Source: Legionellaceae bacterium (GTDB taxonomy: Bacteria > Pseudomonadota > Gammaproteobacteria > Legionellales > Legionellaceae). Taken from it: a stretch of DNA of 64,000 nt. Under the pieces are notes generated by a model. It was given only the letters and a program-made list of their open reading frames with translations, was not told where the DNA came from and made no database searches. The translations under genes and the position numbers were made by a program. The stretch is from NCBI GenBank assembly GCA_030148065.1, contig JASBUC010000022.1, positions 22,552 through 86,551 of the forward strand. The letters run 5' to 3'. This document shows positions 34,638 to 45,500 of this stretch, one piece after another; positions within the stretch are counted from its first letter, which is position 1, and each line of letters opens with the position of its first letter.

Positions 34638-37358
34638 ATGAGTGATACTACTGTAACAGCTAAACAAAAGTCTATTTCAATCTTGTTACCCTTTAAAGAT
34701 AATGTTGACTTGCTGCGCACTTGCATTGACTCACTTTTTAAGTACACGACGTATCAAAACTATCAAATTATCTTAATCAATCATGAAAGCGTTGAGCTTA
34801 AGACGCACACCTACCTTAAAGAACTACTCAATCATGAGAAGGTACGCTTGCTCTATTATCAAGGAGCGTTTAATTTTTCAGCAATGAACAACCTTGCCGT
34901 TGAACATACTAATTCAGAATATCTTGTGCTTTTAAACAATGACACAGAAATTCTCACAGAGGACTGGTTGCAAAAATTACTGTCTTTGGCTGCAAGGGTT
35001 TCTGCTGGTGCTGTTGGCTGTATGTTACTGTATAAAAATCGCGACATTCAACATGCAGGCATTGCCCTTGGGTTAAATGGGGCACTTTGTCAAAACCTCT
35101 ATGCCCACATTCCATATGAGGCGGTCAAGGAAGACTCTTATTTTAAAAAAAGCTCAGAAGTCGATGCCATTACGGCTGCCTGTATGATGATAGAGCGCTC
35201 AAAGTATCTAAGAGTTGGGGGACTCAATCAAGAGAGTCTGAAGGTTGCTTTCAATGACGTTGATTTTTGTTTGAGACTAGAAAAACACCAATTAAAGAAT
35301 TATTTTCATCCAGAGGTTTGTCTTATTCATCATGAATCAATGAGTCGACTATTGGACTCTTTTGACAGCACCGGCGAGTTTTCCAAACACATTAGGGCCT
35401 TTAGAAACGCTCATGGTAAAAGAGTTAAAGAGCCCTCTTTATTCCAAAAAACTTTTCACCATCAATTGCTGCAATCAAGGCATGCCCCGTTATTTACTAA
35501 AACGATTTTAATTCTGGCTGTGCGTTTAAAGCAAGGTTATGGGGTTGACTTGGTAATCAGAAATCAAGCCCGAGCTCTTGCAGAGAAGGGCGCTCGAGTT
35601 GTGATTGGCGTATTTGACTATCAAGAAAGTCACCTTGATAGCTTATATAAGATTGTGGTCTTACAACCATCTGCTAATCGCAGACGATTGACACAACAAG
35701 TAAAAAAGATGGCAAAAAAAGAAAAAGCGGTGTTTGTCATTGCCCACACCAGTCCGTTTTTTGAGGTCTTGCCGGCACTTAGTAAGATGTCTAAGACCAT
35801 TGCCTATGAACACGGCGATCCCAGCCCTCATCTTTTTAAGCGAGAGTATTTTGCGCGAAAATTTGTCAAAGACTACAAGGTGCGTCGCGTGTACCCTTAT
35901 GTCTCGAAAGTCATTGCGATCTCTCAATTTATTGCTCATGACATCTCTCGACCGGATGCGGCTATTGTCTACAACGGCATCAATCATTTAACCATTCGTC
36001 ATTCAAAAGCAGAAAGAGATGCTTTTTGCACTAAGCATCAAATTGAGCCTACAAAAATCTGCTGTCTAATGGTGGCAAGACTTGGGGCTGGTGAAGCAAA
36101 ATACAAAGGTACCAAAGAGTTTATCGCCTTTAAAAGGCAGTTGAGTAATTTAGAGTATGAGTTTTTGTTAGTAGGAGCAGGGCAGGAGAGTGATGCTAAA
36201 GTCTATCAGGCTGAAGGAATTAAAGTGCTTGTTAATGCAAGCAATGATGAGCTTGCAATCTGTTATCAAGTAGCCGATGTCTATTTAAGCTTCTCAAAAT
36301 GGGAGGGCTTTAATTTGCCGGTTGCAGAGGCAAGCTACTATAGAACGCCGACCTTTTGTTTAGAAAGCAGCGTACACTTTGAAGTAAGTCGACTTAATTT
36401 TAAAAGTGTTGATGAGATTGCAGAGAATCTTAAGAAACAAACAAAAGAGTCACTCCAGCGACTCGGGGGCTTACAAAACTTATTTTTAACTCGCTACTCC
36501 TGGCAAGAAAATAGAGATAAGCTTACGGCCATATTAGCAGACTTAACAAACGCACCATCAATGAGTCAAAGCATTAGAGGCCTTATTAGCATCTGCATAG
36601 TCACCCGGGATCATCTTGAGCTTATAAAACCTTGTCTGTACTCGATTCTAGAGCACACAAAAGAGTGTCGCTTTGAACTGTTGATAGCGGATTCTGGCTC
36701 GCGCGATGAAGAGGTGCTTGCTTTTTATAAGACTCTGCCTTCTTGTTGTACAGTCTTGTATTTTAATTATTACAACTTCTCTAAACTCAATAATCTGCTA
36801 GCTGCCAAAGCCCGTGGTGAATATCTATTGTTTTTAAATAATGATACAGAAATAACTCATCCGACTTGGTTGTCTGCCCTATTAGAGCCAATGGCGAATA
36901 AGAACGTCGCAGCCGTAGGACCACTTTTATGTTTCCCTGATGGCAACATTCAGCATGCTGGGGTGGAGTTTTGTCAGACTCGAGTAAACAGGGGGTTGCC
37001 TTTTCATCCTTATCGAAAAAAGGATTTACAAGTCTCTCAGAATGCCGTTGGCAGCTTTGAGGTGCCAGCCTTAACCGGCGCGTGTCTCTTGCTTAAGCGT
37101 GATGCTTTCTGTGAATTTGGTCCTTTTGATGAAAACTATTATGAAGAATGCCAGGACATTGATCTTTGCCTTCGTTTACAAAAGGAAGGCCTACGTTGTG
37201 TCTACACCAGCAAAGCCTGCATCATTCACCTTGAAAATGGCACCAGAGAGAGAGAATTGGACAAAAGAGACCGGCGCTACTTTCTTAAAAAATGGTCAAA
37301 GTACATCAAGAGAGAGTATCTTTCTCGCCCAAATCAACGCATGCGACTTGAGTGTTAA
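34638..37358 (+). CDS. Three-domain glycosyltransferase, GT2-GT4-GT2
   Basis: A 906-aa multi-enzyme. Residues about 10-260 are a GT2 domain (ISILLPFKDNVDLLRTCIDSL, then VLLNNDTEI as the DxD-type site). Residues about 285-630 are GT-B/GT4: AYEHGDPSPHLF, VARLGAG, and the E-x7-E block KWEGFNLPVAEAS. Residues about 645-900 are a second GT2 (ISICIVTRDHLELIKPCL, LFLNNDTEITHPTW, EECQDIDLCLRLQKEG). The two GT2 parts resemble each other, which suggests duplication. Such fusions are known in capsule and O-antigen loci, building several linkages at once. No membrane segment. Confidence 0.9.
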   Translation: MSDTTVTAKQKSISILLPFKDNVDLLRTCIDSLFKYTTYQNYQIILINHESVELKTHTYLKELLNHEKVRLLYYQGAFNFSAMNNLAVEHTNSEYLVLLNNDTEILTEDWLQKLLSLAARVSAGAVGCMLLYKNRDIQHAGIALGLNGALCQNLYAHIPYEAVKEDSYFKKSSEVDAITAACMMIERSKYLRVGGLNQESLKVAFNDVDFCLRLEKHQLKNYFHPEVCLIHHESMSRLLDSFDSTGEFSKHIRAFRNAHGKRVKEPSLFQKTFHHQLLQSRHAPLFTKTILILAVRLKQGYGVDLVIRNQARALAEKGARVVIGVFDYQESHLDSLYKIVVLQPSANRRRLTQQVKKMAKKEKAVFVIAHTSPFFEVLPALSKMSKTIAYEHGDPSPHLFKREYFARKFVKDYKVRRVYPYVSKVIAISQFIAHDISRPDAAIVYNGINHLTIRHSKAERDAFCTKHQIEPTKICCLMVARLGAGEAKYKGTKEFIAFKRQLSNLEYEFLLVGAGQESDAKVYQAEGIKVLVNASNDELAICYQVADVYLSFSKWEGFNLPVAEASYYRTPTFCLESSVHFEVSRLNFKSVDEIAENLKKQTKESLQRLGGLQNLFLTRYSWQENRDKLTAILADLTNAPSMSQSIRGLISICIVTRDHLELIKPCLYSILEHTKECRFELLIADSGSRDEEVLAFYKTLPSCCTVLYFNYYNFSKLNNLLAAKARGEYLLFLNNDTEITHPTWLSALLEPMANKNVAAVGPLLCFPDGNIQHAGVEFCQTRVNRGLPFHPYRKKDLQVSQNAVGSFEVPALTGACLLLKRDAFCEFGPFDENYYEECQDIDLCLRLQKEGLRCVYTSKACIIHLENGTRERELDKRDRRYFLKKWSKYIKREYLSRPNQRMRLEC

Positions 37359-37386
37359 CCCATTAATAGGGAGCGTTTTGCCTAGG

Positions 37387-37411
37387 TGTGAACAGATTGC
37401 TTTGTGAACAG
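37387..37411 (+). repeat. Short direct repeat upstream of the PfkB gene
   Basis: TGTGAACAG occurs at 37387-37395 and again at 37403-37411, a 16-base period, 29 bases before the candidate -35. Two equally oriented sites suit a tandem regulator site, but no factor can be named. Confidence 0.35.
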
Positions 37412-37439
37412 CCTGTGCAGTGAAACCATCAAAATTACA

Positions 37440-37466
37440 TTGAAACACTATTGGTTTGGGTATACT
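37440..37466 (+). promoter_or_regulatory. Candidate promoter for the PfkB-sulfotransferase-PKS operon
   Basis: A good -10 TATACT (37461-37466) has TTGAAA (37440-37445) before it, but with only 15 bases between. It lies 30 bases before the PfkB ATG at the head of a tightly spaced run of four genes including the PKS. Confidence 0.35.
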
Positions 37467-37496
37467 CTAATGCAAAAAAATTAATGAGCTTTATCA

Positions 37497-38474
37497 ATGA
37501 AGAAATACAATGTTTATGGACTTGGAAACGCGCTACTTGATATAGAAATTAACGTCTCTGACCAAGATCTTACTTCATTGGGATTGGACAAAGGTGTCAT
37601 GACCTTGGTTGATGAGAGCAAACAGCAGGAAATTATACAATCACTGACAAATCGTCCACATTTAAAAAGCTGTGGTGGCTCAGCAGCCAACACCATGATT
37701 ACCTTACAACAAATGGGCTGTAGCACTTTTTACTCATGCAAAGTCTCAAATGATGTGAATGGTCAAGCCTTTGTTAAAGATTTAATTTCTCATGGGGTGA
37801 GCACAAACTTAAGCCAACAAGCGCTGGGCTCAGGGACCACTGGTCGCTGCTTGGCATTGGTCAGTGATGACGCTGAGCGAACCATGTACACTCACCTTGG
37901 CGTTACCGTCGATTTTTCAAGCAATGAATTAAATCATCAAGCCATTGCAGAATCCGAATGCATTTACATTGAAGGGTATTTGGTGGCATCAGAGTCCGCA
38001 AGATTGGCCGCTATTGAAGCAAGAGAGGTGGCACATAAGCACAAGGTGATGACCAGCATTACTCTCTCTGATCCAAACATGGTCAAATTCTTCAAAAATG
38101 AATTGCTAGAGATGATTGGGCCAGGGGTTGATATCTTGTTCTGTAACGAAGCCGAAGCAAAATTATTTAGTAACAGTGAGTCCTTGGATGACTGTTGCCG
38201 CTACTTAGAGACACTAGCTAAAACCTTTGTGATCACCAAAGGAAAACAAGGTGCAACCTTATATGACGGTCAACACTATCATCAAATTTCTGGTTTGAAT
38301 GTCAATGTTATCGATACCTTGGGTGCGGGGGATGCCTTTGCGGGAGCTTACTTAGCCGATTTGCTACAGGGAAATGAGCCGCTTAAGGCGGCGATCAAGG
38401 CAAATAAAGTTGCGGCAAAAGTGGTTACACACTTTGGTGCTCGTTTAAAAGAGCGGGATTTGGCCATCTTGTAG
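37497..38474 (+). CDS. PfkB-family kinase, adenosine-kinase-like
   Basis: Ribokinase-fold enzyme of 325 aa that transfers phosphate to a sugar or nucleoside hydroxyl. Present are GLGNALLDIE at the start, the di-glycine hinge CGGSAANTM near residue 60, FCNEAEAKLF, VITKGKQGATLY and the C-terminal DTLGAGDAFAGAY with the catalytic Asp. Sequence is nearest to bacterial adenosine-kinase-like proteins, which would fit general salvage, but its place at the head of the lipid operon might point to a capsule sugar kinase. The next gene starts 13 bases later. Confidence 0.88.
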   Translation: MKKYNVYGLGNALLDIEINVSDQDLTSLGLDKGVMTLVDESKQQEIIQSLTNRPHLKSCGGSAANTMITLQQMGCSTFYSCKVSNDVNGQAFVKDLISHGVSTNLSQQALGSGTTGRCLALVSDDAERTMYTHLGVTVDFSSNELNHQAIAESECIYIEGYLVASESARLAAIEAREVAHKHKVMTSITLSDPNMVKFFKNELLEMIGPGVDILFCNEAEAKLFSNSESLDDCCRYLETLAKTFVITKGKQGATLYDGQHYHQISGLNVNVIDTLGAGDAFAGAYLADLLQGNEPLKAAIKANKVAAKVVTHFGARLKERDLAIL

Positions 38475-38487
38475 CAGTGACAGCGCA

Positions 38488-39576
38488 ATGGAATGCATTC
38501 TTCATATAGGCACTGAAAAAACTGGTACCAGCAGTCTACAGGCGTGTTTTTATCAAAATAGAGACTTACTTGCCAGGCAGGGTATTGAGCTATTACAAAG
38601 TGCAGGACGCGATAACGCTCGAAAACTTGCTTGTTTTGCCATGAGTGACCACTTAATCGATGAGTATTTAAAAAGCAACAAGATTGGTAGTGTTGAGCAA
38701 AAAAAAGCCTTTAATAAAACCTTGGCAAAAGCTGTTTCGAATGAATTATCAAGGCTCTCACCTAGTACCAAAACGCTCTTAATTAGCAGTGAGCACTTTC
38801 ATTCACGCTGCATTCAGATAGAAGATCTTATTCGCTTAAGGGCCTTATTAAGCCCATTCGTTAAGAGCTTTAAAGTCATTGTCTACTTAAGAAATCAGCT
38901 TGATTTGGCACGATCGCTTTTCTCAACCGCCTTAAAAAGTGGCTATGTGCTGGATGGTGTGGATGACTACATTGTTGAAACCTGTCAGGCTAGCAAGGCT
39001 TATTACAATTACAGCGCCCTGTTAGAGCGCTGGTCAGAGGTCTTTGGCGTTGAAGCACTAATGGTTCGTCCCTACCATAGAACACTGCTCTATAAACAAT
39101 GCGTCATGCAGGATTTTTTCAAAACAGCCTTAGCAGACTTAAGACTTGATAATTTCAAATGGCCAGAGCCCTTAAATACAGAGATAAGCTATTTTGGTCA
39201 ACAGCTTTTAAATGTTTGCAATCAATTAGTAAGCTCGAGTAAGAACAAAGAGACGATGTTTCTTCGAAAAAAAATCATAAGAAAACTTGATGACTGCGGC
39301 TATGGCCAAGGTGAGGTCCCAAGTCTTAAGACGATTAAAATAGTCAGAGAACGATTTAAGACCATGAATCAACTAGTCACTCAAAACTGGTTTAACACAT
39401 TGTCTGTTTCACCTCTGGAGATAGCACTTGATACAGCACATGAGGGAATTAAGCCGTCCTTTTCTGAGAATGATGAGATAATAAAATATTTATTAACCAG
39501 CGCCCCAAAATCACCTAAGTTAGTTAATCGTTTATTAAAGCGATTCAATATAGGCCTTAATACTGTTTTTAAGTAA
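38488..39576 (+). CDS. Sulfotransferase-like P-loop protein
   Basis: A 362-aa soluble protein. Residues 6-18, HIGTEKTGTSSLQ, form the 5'-phosphosulfate-binding loop typical of PAPS sulfotransferases, and VYLRNQLDLARSLF near 133 with a preceding Ser matches the 3'-phosphate-binding strand and helix. The rest is diverged. Sulfotransferases are known in capsule loci (for example Burkholderia wcbF), where they could sulfate a sugar or lipid. It lies between the PfkB kinase and the PKS, with gaps of 13 and 11 bases. The acceptor cannot be read from sequence, and a non-sulfating role remains possible. Confidence 0.75.
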   Translation: MECILHIGTEKTGTSSLQACFYQNRDLLARQGIELLQSAGRDNARKLACFAMSDHLIDEYLKSNKIGSVEQKKAFNKTLAKAVSNELSRLSPSTKTLLISSEHFHSRCIQIEDLIRLRALLSPFVKSFKVIVYLRNQLDLARSLFSTALKSGYVLDGVDDYIVETCQASKAYYNYSALLERWSEVFGVEALMVRPYHRTLLYKQCVMQDFFKTALADLRLDNFKWPEPLNTEISYFGQQLLNVCNQLVSSSKNKETMFLRKKIIRKLDDCGYGQGEVPSLKTIKIVRERFKTMNQLVTQNWFNTLSVSPLEIALDTAHEGIKPSFSENDEIIKYLLTSAPKSPKLVNRLLKRFNIGLNTVFK

Positions 39577-39587
39577 GGGATAATGAG

Positions 39588-42500
39588 ATGGACCATGCAG
39601 TAAAAAAAAATAACAATCCAATTGCTATTGTTGGACTGTCTTTTCGTTTTCCGGGCGATCTCTGCGACAGTGAGGCCTTTTGGCAGTGCCTACTAAATAA
39701 AGAATCTAAAATCTCCGAGCTTGATAACAGCCGTTGGCCACAATCAAAGTACTACCACCCGAACAAAGACGTTGCAGGTTGCTCATATGTGAAAAAAGCA
39801 GGACTCTTGTCTGAACCATTTGCCTTTGCCGCCCCATTTTTTAAAATTCCACCGAGAGAAGCCGAACAAATGGATCCGCAACAAAGAATGTTGCTTGAGC
39901 TTAGTTGGCATGCCATTGAAGACTCAGGCATTCTACCTGCAACATTGTCTCAGAATAAAACAGGAGTTTACATCGGCGTTGGGGCACCAGATTATGGGGT
40001 CTCAAGTTTTATTACCGATGTTGGTGCGGTGGATTCTCACACCATGCTTGGCAATACCAATAGCATTGTAAGCAATCGTTTATCCTATTGTTACGATTTA
40101 AAAGGGCCAAGCATGTCAATTGACACGGCGTGTTCTTCCTCCCTTGTAGCACTTCATCAGGCTTGTATGAGTTTGTGGAGTGGTGAGTCAGATCACGCCC
40201 TAGTTGGTGGCTGTAATCTTATTTGTCACCCGTTTCCCTTTGTTGGTTTTTCAAAAAGCATGATGCTCTCTGAAAAAGGGCAATGCCGCTCTTTTGATCA
40301 AGATGGGGATGGGTATGTTCGCTCAGAAGGCGCGGCCATTTTACTACTAAAGCCCCTTAAAGCAGCAATTAAAGATGGGAATAACATTCATGCAGTCATT
40401 GTCAATACTGGGGTCAACAGTGATGGTAAAACCTCAAGCCTACCTGTTCCGTCAAGTCTCGCGCAAGCAAGGTTGCTTGAGAGCTTATACAGAGAGTCAA
40501 ACCTTAACCCAAATGAGCTGGCTTATTTTGAAGCGCATGGCACGGGCACTCAAATAGGCGATCCCATTGAAGCGAGCGCGATTGCCAGAGCATTGGGGCA
40601 AAAAAGAGAAACCCCCTTATTAATCGGCTCAGTGAAACCAAATTTAGGTCACTTAGAGTGCGGTGCTGGCATGGTGGGTCTTGTTAAGTTAATTCATTGC
40701 TTAAAAAATAAGAAAGTGCCTGCAAATAATCATTTTGACACACCCAACCCTAAGATTGATTTTAATGAGCTTAACTTACAAGTGGTTAACAAGACCCATG
40801 ATTTGTCTGAGCATAAAGAGCCTTTGCTTATGGGGGTCAATGCGTTTGGTTTTGGTGGCACCAATGCCCATGCAATCTTAAAAGAGTACATACCCCCGCC
40901 AAAAAAAGAGGCTAAAAAAACTAGAAAACTACCGCCCCTTAGGATTAGTGCAAATTCAGAGGCTGAGTTTAATCTGCTGATAAAAGACTACAAAAATATG
41001 ATTGAACAGCAGCAAGAGTCCTACTATGACATCGCCTACTCGTCATTCTTTCACCGCCCCTTGCTAAGCAAAGCATTATTAATCTGGCCAAAGTCAGAGA
41101 CGGATCTTTTAGCGCAATTAGAGGCATACTCTAGTGACTCTCTCATTTCCACTAGAAGCACTAAAGAAAAGCGAAAGCTTGCGCTGGTCTTCTCAGGAAA
41201 TGGTTGTCAGTGGGCTGAGATGGGTAGATCTCTTATAAAGAGTGAGTTTAAAAAAGCAAGGAGTTATTTAAATAGCATCGAGCAGATCTTTAAAAGTGAA
41301 TTTAATCTTTCGGTTAAGAAGATTTTATTAACTGGTGAGCCAGATCGCTATCAGCTAACAGAATTAGCACAGCCTGCTCTTTTTACTTTGCAGGTCATCA
41401 TTTGTAAACTCATTCAAGACTATGGTGTTAAGTTTGATTTTGTGGTTGGTCACAGTGTTGGTGAGGTAGCGGCTGCCTGGGCAAGTGGAGCGCTTAGTCT
41501 CAATGATGCGGTGAAAGTGATTTATTATCGAAGCATGTTTCAAGGCACAACCAAAGGATCTGGCAACATGGCGGCGGTACAGCTCTCAAGATCAGAACTT
41601 ATTAAGCTCTTTGCAGAACTTAAGCTAACAACCCTTGAAATTGCGGCAGAGAATAGCCATTCTTCTTCCACCATTTCAGGTGAGCAGGACTCTCTTAAGA
41701 TTTTAGAAAATTACTGTCGAGAAAAGGACATTTTCTACAAACAACTCTCAATCAATTATGCTTTTCATTCAAAGGCAATGCACAAAATTAAAGCCCCCTT
41801 AATAGAAGCCTTAGAAAACATTACTGCAAGAGAGGGCAAATGTCCTTTCATTTCAACGGTCACTGGCGAGGAAGTCTCAGGCTTGAGTCTTACCGGGCAC
41901 TATTGGTGGGAGAACATTCGAAAGCCTGTTCTGTTTAAGAATGCTGTTGAACGCTTGCTAAAAGATCAAACGGTGCTCTTTATTGAGGTGGGAGCACGGC
42001 CAATTCTACAGTCTTATCTCAACGAGGCATGCCGTGCTAGTAATAATTTAAACGCCCTTAAAACACTAGAAGAGGGCAAGGATGAGGAAACCTCGTTGCT
42101 TGCCTCGCTCTCTGCACTTCACTTACAAGCAGAAGCCTTAGATCTTAAAAAATGGTTTAAAAGAAGAAGAGCGTATTTTAAGCTTCCAAGCTACCCCTTT
42201 GTTAGACAAAATTACAGCATAACGCCAACAGAGAAAGCCCTCGCCGTCTTTAGAGGGAGTGAAAGTCCACCACTGTTAGGCCAGCGTCTTAAGGGGGCAA
42301 GTTGTTCTTGGGAACTCTCATTGTCAAAATTTAGTGAGCCTTATTTAGCAGATCACATGGTCGATGGGCTTACGGTCTTTCCAGGCACGGCCTATCTTGA
42401 GCAACTCTTGAGTTTGTATTACCAAGAGGGCGGCTTAGGTGCTGTGCTTATCAAAAATCTTGAAATCATCAATCCTCTTATTTTAAGTGATGAGAAACTA

Positions 42501-45500
42501 TTTGATGTAAACATTCTAGAAAAAGACGGAGAGGTAACCATTTCTAGCAAGGTAGGAGAAAGTCCTGCCACATGGCAATTGCATGCCAAAGGATCTTTTC
42601 GTGAGCAGCTGACTGTCATGAAAGAAGAGATTAATCTTGCAAACTTGATGAACGAGAAGGCTCTTCTCGTTAGCAGAGAAGAGCATTATCAATTGTGTGA
42701 ATTTCTAGGGTTGAGCTATCGCGGGGATTTTAAATTAGTTGACAAGCTTTGGTGTTCTGATAAACAAATTTTAGCAAAGTTAAGAACTGAGACGATTTGT
42801 AAAGCAGCACTTTTAAGCCATAAATTATACCCACCCATCCTAGATGCAGCACTGCAATCTGCTATGGGGTTTTATAAAGAACAGGCTCTTTGGCAGTTTA
42901 AAGATATGTTGTTGGTGCCGGTGAAATTTTCCACAATTTCTTTTTCAAGCCATACGGATGTGGTTGCCTACAGTGTTTGTCGCTTAGAAAAAATAAGCCC
43001 TCGCTCACTGTCTATTTCTATAAAGCTACTGACTGAGGAGGGTCGAGTCTTAGTCGATGCTCGTGGTGTGAGGTTACAAGCAATCATCAGAAAGACTCAT
43101 GCCGAAGATCCAAGATTGTATAGAGAAGAATTGGCAGTTAAACGAAGCTTGTTAAATGAGGAGCGTTTTTTCGGTCTTTCTAAACTGGAGGCCGCTTTAA
43201 AGGCTCCCTTAAAAGAACACTTCTCTTTTGTAAACAAACAAGCAGGCAGGCTTTCTGAATCCTTAAATGCATTGAGGTTTTTCATCGCGGTCGGAATATA
43301 CAAAGTGCTCTCAGAGACTCTTCAAAAGAAAGAGTATGCCCACCTTTCTGACATTGAAGAGGAGCTAAAAGTACAAAAGACGCAGAGGGCGTATTTTCAG
43401 TTTTGTTTTTCATTGCTCCGAGACTTTTGTTTAGTAGAGTATTGCTCTAACAATGAGGTTATACGCTTGCTTGGACCCAGGGAGCCCTTAAGCTTTGAGC
43501 TGTTGTGGCTTACCTTGTTTGCTGAGCATGCTCTTAACATGCCAGAGCTATTGACCATCCCTAAATTATGTCAATCTTTGATTGTCATATGGCAAGGAAA
43601 GAAAACAGTTGAGCAAATAATCAATCGAAAAAGCGAGTATTGTTCGAAAGAGGCGCTGTTTCAATCATCACTGCATGCAAGGTCGTTGAATGAATGTTTT
43701 GATAGAGTCTTTTACTCTCTGCTTAAGGATTTTCCATCTTATAGAGCACAACGAGCCTTGTATTTTTTGAGTGATGAGGGAGGGCTACCAAACGATTTAA
43801 TGAACCTTGATTCAAATTTAGAACTCGTCATATGTGCTTTGAGTGAAGAGTGTTTTCAGGCTTTAAAACAGCAATGTCAGTCAAAACCATTGTTTGAGGT
43901 CATTAAGTATGATGGCAATGAGTTTGTCTCGAGGGTACAAGGACGATTTAATTTTACCGTTTTTAAGCGCGCGCTCTCTGCCTTTGATGATTTGGTTGGT
44001 CTACTTAAGAGCCTTCGCACCATTTTAGAAAGTGATGCTTGTTTGTTGCTTGCAGAACATGACAATAATATTTTTAGTAATTTCTACTATGGTGGCTCTG
44101 AGAGTTGGTGGCAATCGAATGAAGCGGACTACTCTGGGCGACTAATTTCTGCATCCTCCCTAAGAAAGCTGCTAGCAGATTCTGGTTTTCTCTCTAGTGA
44201 TGAGCTCTATCATGATCTTGGCAACCATGCCTACATTTTAGCAGCACAACCACTGGCAATGCTCACAAAAGAAATGGCTCCCAAATCAGAGACAGAGACT
44301 GTTCTTTTCACTAACAGTCAACAAGAGGAACTTTTAACACTATTAAAGAGCACTCATAAGAGTGCTCTTCATTATCCTTATAACCTGCAAGCGATTGATG
44401 ACTGGTGTACAACCCTTGATACAACTGAAGCTCTGTCAGATCACCAGGTGATTCTGCATTTTTCCTCTCATAGTGAACAGTTTGAGAGTGAGCAATTTTT
44501 ATCGGGGGTTTATCAACTAATTACGGCCCTTAAGCGTCTTTCTAGCATTAACACAGAAAAAAAGCACTCTGTAACCATCCTTTTTGAACTAATGGCTCAA
44601 TTAGATGAGAACAATATTAGTGCGCTAATTACTTATTATTCTGTTCGTTCTATGCTACGTGTTTTCCAAAATGAAGCCCCTCAACTTCCCTTGTCTTTAG
44701 TTAAAATCGAGAGTGCCCTTAACACCCTTTGCCCTAAACTCTTTTTTGAAGCAATTGAGACAGATGGCTTTGAGTGTGTGCTAAATGATCAGAACTTGTC
44801 TGTCAATCAAGTGATTGAAGAGCCGCTAGATCCGAATCTTTCTAAAGGTGCCGCCTTTAATGCCGTACGGCTTGATTTTAAACAAATGGGGAGTCTTGAT
44901 AATCTTTATTGGCAGCCCTTTTCGCAAAGAAAGCCTACGAACAATGAGCTTTTGATAAAACCAATGGCGGTTGGCTTAAACTTTAGAGACGTGATGTACA
45001 CCATCGGCTTTATTAGCGATGAGGCCGTTGAAAATGGCTTTCTGGGCGCCTCACTTGGCATGGAGTTCTCAGGCTTGGTGGTGGCTTGTGGCGATGATTG
45101 TCAACGCTTTAGGGTTGGTGATAAAGTCTTTGGGTTTTCATCAAGCTCTTTTAGTTCATCACTGATACTCTCAGAAGAAAAGGTGCACGCTCTTCCCAAC
45201 AAATGGTCTCACTTTGAAGCGGCCACCGTGCCAGTTGCTTTTTTTACAGCCTACTATGCGCTCACCCAACAAGCTCAATTAACTGAGGGTGAAAAAGTGC
45301 TCATTCATGGTGCGGCCGGGGGGGTTGGCATTGCTGCTATTCAAGTAGCTAGCCTGTTGGGGGCAGAGGTGATTGCAACCGCAGGCTGTGATGATAAACG
45401 ATTATTTGTGCAAATGCTTGGATCAGAGAAGGTTTATAACTCGAGAGATCTAAACTTTGTTGAGAAAGTAGAGCTCGAGATTGGCAAGGTGGATGTGGTA

